Assembly: GCA_963736425.1 (NCBI GenBank)
Contig: CAVTOX010000026.1
Coordinates: 1 to 64,000 of the forward strand
Reading direction: 5' to 3'
Source: Prado023 sp963736425
GTDB taxonomy: Bacteria; Actinomycetota; Actinomycetes; S36-B12; CAIYMF01
DNA: 64,000 nucleotides
Notes under the pieces: generated by a model
The model's input: only the letters and a program-made list of their open reading frames with translations
Databases searched by the model: none
What the model was told of the DNA's origin: nothing
Part shown: positions 53,943 through 64,000 of the stretch, piece by piece
Numbering within the stretch: position 1 is the stretch's first letter
Layout: every line of letters starts with the position of its first letter
Program-made: the position numbers and the translations under genes

Positions 53943-53988
53943 GGCCGAACTCTGCCACGTCACTCCCGCAGGATCACGCTGACGGCAT

Positions 53989-53994
53989 TACTGT
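53989..53994 (+). promoter_or_regulatory. TACTGT -10 box of tldD
   Basis: TACTGT lies seven bases before the GTG at 54002, which argues for that start over the GTG at 53993 that overlaps the box. Confidence 0.45.
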
Positions 53995-54001
53995 GACCGG
54001 C

Positions 54002-55534
54002 GTGGACTGGGGACTGAGTGGTCAGAGGGCTCTCGATGTGATCGAGGCCGACTTCCGGGCGCTGCCCCTGGCGGCATGCGCGCAGGCCGCGATCGAGGCT
54101 GCGCAGGCCCTGGGGGCCGAGCACGTCGACGTCCGGATCTCGCGGCAGCGGACCCGATCGGCATCCGCCCGCGATGCCCGGCCGCTGGCGGTGGTCGCTG
54201 ACAGTGTCACCGGCCTCGGCGTGCGGGTGCTCGTCGACGGGGTCTGGGGCTTCGCGGCGGCCGACCTGGTCGCACCGAACTCCGCTGCTGCGGTGGCCGC
54301 ACTTGCCGTCGCGATGGCCCGTGTTGCCACCCCGGTGGCCCGCGAGCGGGTCGAGCTGGCCCCAGAGCCGGTCCACGCCGGTCGTGCCTGGGCCAGCCCC
54401 GTGGGGATCGACCCGTTCCTGGTCCCGGACGCCGAGGTCCTGGCGCTGCTCGAGTCGCGCAGCGTGGCCCTGCTGGCCAGCCCACACGTGCAGCGGGTCG
54501 ACGCCGGCTTCCAGGCCTTCCGGGACATCACCTACTACGCCGACAGCGCCGGGACGGACACCCTGCAGCAGCGCACCCGGGTGGCCGGGGACGTGGCGGC
54601 CTTCCACATCACCGACGAGCGCTTCGACGACATGTCGTCGTGTGCGCCGCCGGTCGCGCGGGGTTGGGAGTACCTCGTCGGCGACGGCAGCTGGGACTGG
54701 GACTCCGAGCTCTCGGCCCTGCCCGAGCTGCTGGCGGAGAAGTCGGTCGCGCCCTCGGTGGAGCCCGGCAGCTACGACCTGGTACTGGACCCCACCAACC
54801 TCTGGCTGACCATCCACGAGAGCGTCGGGCATGCCACCGAGCTCGACCGTGCCCTGGGGTACGAGGCCAACTACGCCGGCACCAGCTTCGCCACCCTGGA
54901 TCAGCTGGGCAGACTGAAGTATGGATCCGCCCTCATGCACGTGACCGGTGACCGCACTGCCCCCTACGGCCTGTCGACCCTCGGTTTCGACGACGAGGGG
55001 GTCGCGGCGCAGTCCTGGGACCTCGTGCGCGACGGCACGCTCGTGGGCTACCAGCTCGACCGCCGGATGGCCGCGGAGCACGGCTTCGCGAGGTCGAACG
55101 GGTGCGCCTTCGCCGACTCCGCGGGGCACGTTCCAGTCCAGCGGATGCCCAACGTGAGCCTGCAGCCCGATCCGGGCGGGCCTGACCTCGAGGGGCTGAT
55201 CGGCGGGGTGGAGGACGGCCTGTACATCGTGGGTGACAAGTCGTGGTCGATCGACATGCAGCGCTACAACTTCCAGTTCACCGGGCAGCGGTTCTTCCGG
55301 ATCCGATCCGGGCGGATCGTCGGGCAGGTGCGCGACGTGGCCTACCAGTCGAGCACCCCGACCTTCTGGGCCGGGCTGAAGGCGCTGGGAGGACCGGAGA
55401 CCTACCTCCTGGGCGGCGCGCTGAACTGCGGCAAGGCCCAGCCCGGCCAGGTGGCTCCGGTGAGCCATGGATGCCCCGTGGCCGTGTTCGAGGGGATCAA
55501 CGTGCTCAACACCCGCATGGAGGCCCACGCATGA
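54002..55534 (+). CDS. tldD: TldD metalloprotease subunit
   Basis: A 510-residue protein. The active-site motif HESVGHATELDRALGYEANY near residues 272-291 gives HExxxH with the downstream zinc ligand; LRVLVDG-type strands near 70 and the C-terminal LLGGALNCGKAQPGQ are also typical. TldD and TldE form a heterodimeric protease that trims small peptides, such as microcin or RiPP precursors, and quinone-cofactor peptides. The ATG of the tldE partner overlaps the tldD stop (ATGA), so a 1:1 complex is expected, but tldE is broken here. Confidence 0.92.
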   Translation: MDWGLSGQRALDVIEADFRALPLAACAQAAIEAAQALGAEHVDVRISRQRTRSASARDARPLAVVADSVTGLGVRVLVDGVWGFAAADLVAPNSAAAVAALAVAMARVATPVARERVELAPEPVHAGRAWASPVGIDPFLVPDAEVLALLESRSVALLASPHVQRVDAGFQAFRDITYYADSAGTDTLQQRTRVAGDVAAFHITDERFDDMSSCAPPVARGWEYLVGDGSWDWDSELSALPELLAEKSVAPSVEPGSYDLVLDPTNLWLTIHESVGHATELDRALGYEANYAGTSFATLDQLGRLKYGSALMHVTGDRTAPYGLSTLGFDDEGVAAQSWDLVRDGTLVGYQLDRRMAAEHGFARSNGCAFADSAGHVPVQRMPNVSLQPDPGGPDLEGLIGGVEDGLYIVGDKSWSIDMQRYNFQFTGQRFFRIRSGRIVGQVRDVAYQSSTPTFWAGLKALGGPETYLLGGALNCGKAQPGQVAPVSHGCPVAVFEGINVLNTRMEAHA

Positions 55535-56906
55535 GGCCCCAGGAGTTGGTGGAGCAGGCCCTGGAGGCTCCTCGGCCCCGATCGCGGGACCGTCATCGTC
55601 GAGCACACCACGACGGCGAACCTGCGGTGGGCGAACTCAACCCTGACCACCAACGGGATGACTGCACGGCAGACCGTCCACATCGTGGCGCATCCCGAGG
55701 TCCCCGGGGGGATCGGGTCGGGGACGACCAGCTCGGTGGTCCGCACGCCTGAGGACCTCCAGGCCCTCATCGCACAGGCCCGTTCCGAGGCCCTCGGCGC
55801 GGGTCCGGCGCAGGACCTCGCTCCCGCGGTGCCCGGGCGCCCGGGCAGCCCCGACGTGGGACCTGGCCCCGGCACTGTCAGCCCCTGAGGAGCTCGCACC
55901 GGTCAGTGCCCTGCTCAGCGAGGTTCTCCCCGCGAGGGACATCGACCACTTCGGTTACGCCGAGCACACCCAGACCAGCTCGTACCTCGGCACAACGAGC
56001 GGCCTGCGGCTGCGGCACGACCAGCCGACCGCCCGATTCGAGCTGTGCGGGAAGTCAGCAGCCGGCAGCCACTCAGCGTGGGCCGGACGATCGGGACGCT
56101 TCTTCGCCGAGATGGACCTCGCCGGCACACCCGCCGAGGTGCGCCGAGGACTGGCGGCCCAGGAGACCCGCATCGACGTGGCCCCCGGCAGGCAGCGGGT
56201 GCTGCTCTCGCCCTCGGCAGCAGCCGACATGCTGATCTACCTGCTGTGGTCGGCCGGTGCCCGCGATGCCGTCGAGGGGCGCAGTGCGTTCAGCCGCCAC
56301 GGGGGCGGCACGCTCGTGGGTGAGCGTCTGGCGTCGCTGCCCGTATGGCTGCGATCCGACCCGAGCGCAGCGGGCCTGGAGTGTGCCGACCACGTGCAGG
56401 ACACCGTGTCCTCGGCCATGTCCAGCACCTTCGACGCAGGACTGCCGCGCGCCGCGACCGACTGGGTGGCCGATGGCGCACTGCGGGCGCTGGTCACGAC
56501 CCGCCACTCCGCCGGCCTTGCGGGCATCGCCCCCACGCCCTTCGTGGACAACCTGATCGCCGGTGTCGAAGGACGATCAGGAACCCTTGACGAACTTGCG
56601 GCCCGGATCGGCGACGGCCTGCTCGTGACCTGCCTCTGGTACATCCGTGAGGTCGACGCCCAGAGTCTCCTGCTCACCGGCCTGACCCGCGACGGGGTCT
56701 ACGTCGTCCGGGATGGCGAGGTGATCGGGGCAGCGGGGAACTTCCGGTTCAACGACTCCCCCTTGGGGATGCTGGACCGCATCACCGACGCGGGAACGCC
56801 CGTGGACTGCCTCCCGCGGGAGTGGGCCGACTGGTTCACCCGGACGCGGGTCGCGCCGCTGGCAATCGAGGACTTCAACCTGTCGACGGCCAGCGAAGCG
56901 GTCTGA
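55531..56906 (+). pseudogene. tldE: TldE/PmbA subunit, two frameshifts
   Basis: Begins MRPQELVEQALEA at 55531. One base too many in the C run near 55578 throws it out of frame; the true frame goes on as DRGTVIVEHTTTANLRWANS and NGMTARQTVHIVAHPEV. A second shift in a CCCGGGCGCCCGGGC stretch near 55840 leads to the final frame (TWDLAPALSAPEEL to NLSTASEAV, stop at 56906), which holds RIDVAPGRQRVLLSPSAAADML, the usual start of the TldE C-terminal domain. The full protein would be about 458 residues, normal length, with no stop codon in the combined reading. The clean composite suggests sequencing error or very recent mutation. Confidence 0.75.
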
Positions 56907-57119
56907 TCAGGCGTCCTCGAGCCGGAAGCCGATCTTCATCGACACCTGGAAGTGATCGACCTCGCCGTCACGGACGTAGCCGCGGATCTGCTCGACCTCG
57001 AACCAGTCGATGTGCCGGATGGTCTTCCCGGCGCGGCTCACCCCGTTGCGGATCGCGGCGTCGATGCCCTCGGGGCTGGTTCCGACGATCTCGGTGAGGC
57101 GGTAGGTCCGGTTGGTCAT
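56907..57119 (-). CDS. Dodecin
   Basis: A 70-residue protein of the flavin-storing dodecin family: YRLTEIVGTSPEGIDAAI, then ISRAGKTIRHIDWFEVEQIRG-like residues 27-47 with the flavin-stacking Trp in HIDWFEV, and the end FQVSMKIGFRLED. It forms a hollow dodecamer that sequesters flavin (and CoA in mycobacteria). Converges head-on with tldE, whose stop codon is adjacent (56906/56907). Confidence 0.93.
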   Translation of the reverse strand: MTNRTYRLTEIVGTSPEGIDAAIRNGVSRAGKTIRHIDWFEVEQIRGYVRDGEVDHFQVSMKIGFRLEDA

Positions 57120-57181
57120 GGGGTCTCCTTGTTGTGGTCGACTGGCACCCTCCGCAGGATGCCCTATCCGCGGCCCGGTCG

Positions 57182-57187
57182 TAGGCT
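57182..57187 (+). promoter_or_regulatory. TAGGCT -10 box of the DUF3099 gene
   Basis: TAGGCT is six bases before the GTG at 57194. Confidence 0.45.
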
Positions 57188-57193
57188 GGGCGC

Positions 57194-57508
57194 GTGAGTC
57201 GGGTCGAGGTACATCGCATCACATCGGCTGAGCCCGGTCCGTCGGCGGACCTGGTCCACCGCGAGCGCCAGTACCTGTTCCTCATGGGCATGCGCATGGT
57301 GGCCATCGTGGTCGCGGTCGTGGTGCCGGGATTCTGGCGCTGGATCGCAGTCGCTGCCGGGATCCTTCTGCCCTACTTCGCCGTGGTGCTCGTGAACGCG
57401 GTGCAGGTGCGCGGCACCCCGGACGACCCCAACTTCTTCGTGCCCGAGCCGAAGGTGGCGATCACCGAGGCGCCGTTCAGCGGTGATGTCATCGCCCACG
57501 AGGACTGA
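57194..57508 (+). CDS. DUF3099 small membrane protein
   Basis: A 104-residue protein with two adjacent membrane helices (MRMVAIVVAVVVPGFWRWIA and VAAGILLPYFAVVLVNAV) after a short polar N-terminus (RVEVHRITSAEPGPSADL). This matches DUF3099, an actinobacterial family of unknown function whose members have an RxRxYLxxMxxR phrase before the first helix (here RERQYLFLMGMR). It converges on the antiporter gene, 12 bp away. Confidence 0.8.
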   Translation: MSRVEVHRITSAEPGPSADLVHRERQYLFLMGMRMVAIVVAVVVPGFWRWIAVAAGILLPYFAVVLVNAVQVRGTPDDPNFFVPEPKVAITEAPFSGDVIAHED

Positions 57509-57520
57509 GTGCCCTCGGCC

Positions 57521-58813
57521 TCACTGCCACAACCGGGCCCCTCGTGTCCGCGGCTCGACTCCCCGATCCATCTCGGCCAGCTCCGCCGGTGGCGTGGTGC
57601 GGGTGACCCATCCCCCGTACCGGCTGGCCAGGGGCTGGGCCGAGAACCCGTGGGCGATCACGCTCAGTAGGACGGTCAGGGAGATGGTGGCCAGCACGAC
57701 GCGCAGGTCGTTGTCGACGTCCAGGGATTCCAGCGCGATCAGCGAGAACACCACCGAGGCCAGCCCGCGGGGGCCGAACCATCCGATGAATGCGACCGTC
57801 TGAGGTCGCAGGTGGGTGCCGAGCAGGCTCAGGGCCACCGGAAGCATGCGCACGAGGGTCAGGGCCAGCAGCGCGAACACGAGCTCCCGCCAGCCGGCCT
57901 CCCGCCACACCAGGGGTACAGCCACAAGGCCGAGGACCAGCCACACCGCGTACCCGAGGAGGTCGGCGAACTCCTCAGCGCCCAGCAGCGCCGACTCCTC
58001 CTCGTGGATCCACGCCGCCGATCCTGCGAAGGCCGTGCCGGAGATGAAGGCGGCGACGAAGCCGTTCCCGGAAACCACCAACGCGGCCCCGTAGGCAAGG
58101 AGCGGGATCATCAGGACGCCGAGGGTGCGGCTGGCTGCGGTGCTCATCCTGTGTTGCCGCGACCAACCCAGCAGCGCACCTCCTGCCGCCCCGACCGCGA
58201 CCCCAGCGACGACCCCGAGGGCCACCTCGACAAGGGCCGAGGCGATTGTCGCCCGTGGGCCGAGCCCCTCCTCCCCGGCGAGCACCGCGATCGCGAAGAG
58301 CACGACCGGCGTGGCCAGGCCGTCGTTCAGCCCGCTCTCGACGTTGAGCGCCCGGCGGATGCGGGTCGGGACGACCGGGTTCAGCACCGTGGGGGCGCCG
58401 AGGCCGGCGTCCGTGGGCGCGAGGGCGGCCGCCAGGAGCAGCACCATCATCACGGGGAGTTCAGGGAACAGCAGGAGCGCGGTCAGGTAGCCGAAGAGGA
58501 TCGTGAGGGGGAAGCCGATGAGCAGCAGCCGGGCATAGAAGCCACCGTCGGAGCCGATCTCCCGGGGACGGACCTCGGCGGCATCGTGGAAGAGGATGAG
58601 GACGAGGGTGATCTCTGCTACGAGCTTGACGGGCTCAGTGGCCGACCCGTCCATCGGGCCGACCGCGAACCCGAGAACCGCCCCGATCGTGACGAACGCC
58701 AGCGGGGCGGTGACCAGGCGCCGGCCCAGGGCCGCCGAGACCGCCGTGAAGGCGAGCACGAGGAGTGCGAACAGGACCGAGGCGCCCAGGGCCGTCGACA
58801 TGTGTGCCGTCAC
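57521..58813 (-). CDS. Sodium/proton antiporter (CPA1 type)
   Basis: A 430-residue protein with about 12 membrane helices. ILFHDAAEVRPREIG near residue 76, LAAALAPTDAGLGAPTVLN near 126 (APTDA is the CPA1 ion-site motif), ESGLNDGLATPVVLFAIAV near 159 (E-x2-LND) and FIGWFGPRGLASVVFSLIALE near 344 are characteristic. It exchanges Na+ or K+ for H+. Start is a GTG or ATG before STALGASVLFALLVLAF. It ends 12 bp from the convergent DUF3099 gene. Confidence 0.88.
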   Translation of the reverse strand: MTAHMSTALGASVLFALLVLAFTAVSAALGRRLVTAPLAFVTIGAVLGFAVGPMDGSATEPVKLVAEITLVLILFHDAAEVRPREIGSDGGFYARLLLIGFPLTILFGYLTALLLFPELPVMMVLLLAAALAPTDAGLGAPTVLNPVVPTRIRRALNVESGLNDGLATPVVLFAIAVLAGEEGLGPRATIASALVEVALGVVAGVAVGAAGGALLGWSRQHRMSTAASRTLGVLMIPLLAYGAALVVSGNGFVAAFISGTAFAGSAAWIHEEESALLGAEEFADLLGYAVWLVLGLVAVPLVWREAGWRELVFALLALTLVRMLPVALSLLGTHLRPQTVAFIGWFGPRGLASVVFSLIALESLDVDNDLRVVLATISLTVLLSVIAHGFSAQPLASRYGGWVTRTTPPAELAEMDRGVEPRTRGARLWQ

Positions 58814-58837
58814 GCGCTCACTGTAGTCAGCGCCGGG

Positions 58838-59838
58838 TCAGCGGACCGGGCCCCACGAGTGCAGCGTCTGGTAGTAGTTGGCGCGCTGATAGGCCTCCGG
58901 CTCGGCTGCCTTGCTGAACGAGACCGATCCCTTGGCCTGTGCCACCGAGCTGTACCCGCGCTCGTCGAGCCATGCCTCCAGGCCGGTCACCAGCGTCTCG
59001 ATGTGTCCCGGGCCATGGCGCAGCAGCGCCGCGGTGGTCATCGTGGCATCAGCCCCGGCGAGGATCAGCTTCACGACGTCCTGGGCGGTGTCCACTCCCC
59101 CGCTCGCGGCCAGCGACAGCGGGACCTGCCCGGACAGGATGCCGATCCACGCGACCGACTGCCGCACGTTCCCGGGCACGCTGAGCATCAGCCTCGGGCG
59201 GACCGACGGGATCTCGAGGTCGATGTCGGGCTGGTAGAGCCGGTTGAACAGGACGAGTCCGTCGGCGCCCGCGTCGGCGAGTTTCGTGGCCATGTTGGCC
59301 AGCGCGCTGAACCAGGGGCCGATCTTGACCGCAACCGGCACGGGGACCTCGGCGCGCACCGACCGGACGAGGTCGAGCACGCGATCCTCGACGTCGATGC
59401 CTGTGACGCTCGGATCGGTGATCACGTCGTAGACGTTGAGCTCGATCGCATCGGCCCCGGCATCGACCAGGCGCGCTGAGTACTTCACCCAGCCCCCTCG
59501 GCTCGTCCCGTTCAGGCTGGCGATGACCGGGACGCTGACCGTCTCCTTGGCCCGCGTCACCAGGTCGAGGAACCGGTCGGGCCCGATCGAGTAGTCCTCG
59601 AACTCCGGCAGGTAGTCCGAGGCCTCGGGCGCTGTGTCGCGGCCCTCGTCGAGGAGGTCCGAGACCCACCACGACTCCGACTCGATCTCCTCCTCGAAGA
59701 GGCTGGGGAGGACGATCGCTCCCACACCGGCATCGTCGAGGCGACGCCACTGGTCGGGGTCGCCGGTCACGGGTCCGGGTGAGGCCACCACCGGGTTGCG
59801 CAGGGTGAGCCCGAGATAGGTGCTGGTCAGGTCAACGC

Positions 59839-59842
<4 letters not shown>
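58838..59842 (-). CDS. Dihydroorotate-dehydrogenase-like flavoprotein
   Basis: A 334-residue TIM-barrel. LTLRNPVVASPGPVTGD near residue 12, VIASLNGTSRGGW near 108, DAIELNVYDV near 128, VAVKIGPWFSALANMA near 171 and SGGVDTAQDVVKLILAGADATM near 238 match class 1 DHOD-like proteins that bind FMN. The family with ELNVYxV is repeatedly found next to NifJ rather than with pyrimidine genes. Its ATG overlaps the nifJ stop, so it is translated with nifJ. A role as an electron-transfer partner or in pyruvate metabolism is an inference. Confidence 0.85.
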
Positions 59843-63453
<3,611 letters not shown>

Positions 63454-63538
63454 GGGCCCATCCCATCACGCGCGCGGGCCGCAACGAGGGGCCATAGGTC
63501 CCGCCGGCGCCCGCCGTGCGCCGCGATCCGGGCGTCGG

Positions 63539-64000
63539 TCAGTCGAGTTCGGCCAGGGCGGCGGCGAACAGGTCGCGGGACTCCTCGAGGAGCATCACCA
63601 TCGTGCGCGAGCCGCCGACGGTGGTCATGAAGTTCGAGTCGCCCGGCCACCGGGGCACGATGTGCTGGTGCAGGTGCCCGGAGATCCCAGCACCGGCAGC
63701 AGTGCCCTGGTTCAGGCCGATGTTGAACCCCTGAGGATTGCTCGCCGCCCGGATCGCGCGCATCATCCGCGACTGGAACCAGCTGAGCTCGCCGGACTCC
63801 TCGGGGGTGAGGTCGGTGAAGTCCGCGACATGCCGGTAGGGGCAGATCAGGACGTGCCCGGGGTTGTACGGGAAGAGGTTCATCACCACGTACGTGTGCT
63901 CCCCGCGGACGACGATCAGCGCCTCCTCGGAGTCATCCGTGCGGCAGAACGGGCACTGCGGACCGGCCAGCGTGTCGGCCGGCCGGCTCTCGCCCCGGAT
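63539..64000 (-). CDS. HIT-family hydrolase/phosphorylase, partial (cut by window edge)
   Basis: The visible 153 codons lack the start, which is beyond 64000. A CPFC zinc-like pair lies upstream of the core, then YVVMNLFPYNPGHVLICPYRHV and the HIT triad in GHLHQHIVPRW (HxHxH). The layout resembles the actinobacterial Ap4A phosphorylase Rv2613c, which splits diadenosine tetraphosphate. Divergence from neighbours cannot be judged. It ends 85 bp from the nifJ start. Confidence 0.85.
   Translation of the reverse strand: MRGESRPADTLAGPQCPFCRTDDSEEALIVVRGEHTYVVMNLFPYNPGHVLICPYRHVADFTDLTPEESGELSWFQSRMMRAIRAASNPQGFNIGLNQGTAAGAGISGHLHQHIVPRWPGDSNFMTTVGGSRTMVMLLEESRDLFAAALAELD

Noticed and set aside
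53960..55606. Long minus-strand frame over tldD
   Set aside because: Antisense shadow; TldD motifs are on the plus strand.

Overview
High-GC DNA from an actinobacterium. This follows from the WhiB-type regulator fragment at the left edge, a 13E12-type DUF222/HNH gene with a LexA-like box, DUF3090 and SCO1664-family genes beside uppP and a histidine phosphatase (the order seen around Rv2133c-Rv2136c of Mycobacterium tuberculosis), and many GTG starts preceded by a TANNNT box only 6-8 nt upstream, which indicates leaderless mRNAs. I cannot name the species. An anaerobic or fermentative side is suggested by a 1204-residue pyruvate:ferredoxin (flavodoxin) oxidoreductase and an ackA-pta pair, and nitrogen storage by cyanophycinase plus cyanophycin synthetase.

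Positions 1-10.0 kb look like integrated mobile DNA. They hold a WhiB-like gene overlapping a large primase/replication-like gene, a non-coding stretch rich in hairpins and GTCCCAC repeats, and then two diverging copies of a three-gene recombinase cassette. Each cassette has (A) a complete tyrosine recombinase, (B) a small protein with a probable helix-turn-helix fold, and (C) a zinc-ribbon protein with a degenerate tyrosine-recombinase domain. The left copy (3.6-6.5 kb, minus strand) is broken by many frameshifts. The right copy (7.0-10.0 kb, plus strand) has A and B fused and one frameshift in C. The 470-bp region between them carries palindromes, three copies of a TCTCATT-type site and four copies of CTGACCTGC. 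This is the best candidate here for an undescribed system.

From 10 to 25.6 kb the content is mostly core: a DEDDh exonuclease, an inositol-monophosphatase-like enzyme, a cold-shock protein, a P-type cation ATPase, hydrolases, a sirtuin, the SCO1664/DUF3090/phosphatase/CorA/UppP block, an aldo-keto reductase and an M20 peptidase. A tRNA-Leu(GAG) follows at 25.72 kb. The 3' end of this tRNA and its downstream word are repeated at 28.42 kb, enclosing a 2.6-kb island with two lipoprotein genes.

From 28.5 to 48.5 kb lie a broken acetyltransferase remnant, an EamA transporter, a frameshifted 13E12 gene, a lysine/arginine/ornithine-type decarboxylase, a pterin-synthase/RibD-like pair, ackA-pta, a frameshifted PI-PLC-like membrane protein, an NfeD/SPFH pair, an ABC ATPase and serB. 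From 48.5 kb to the end come cphB-cphA with an opposing Mur-ligase-like gene, tldD plus a frameshifted tldE, dodecin, a Na+/H+ antiporter, a dihydroorotate-dehydrogenase-like gene coupled to nifJ, and a HIT-family gene cut by the right edge. Several otherwise conserved genes are split by single-base shifts at short homopolymers, so either sequencing error or real decay must be considered.
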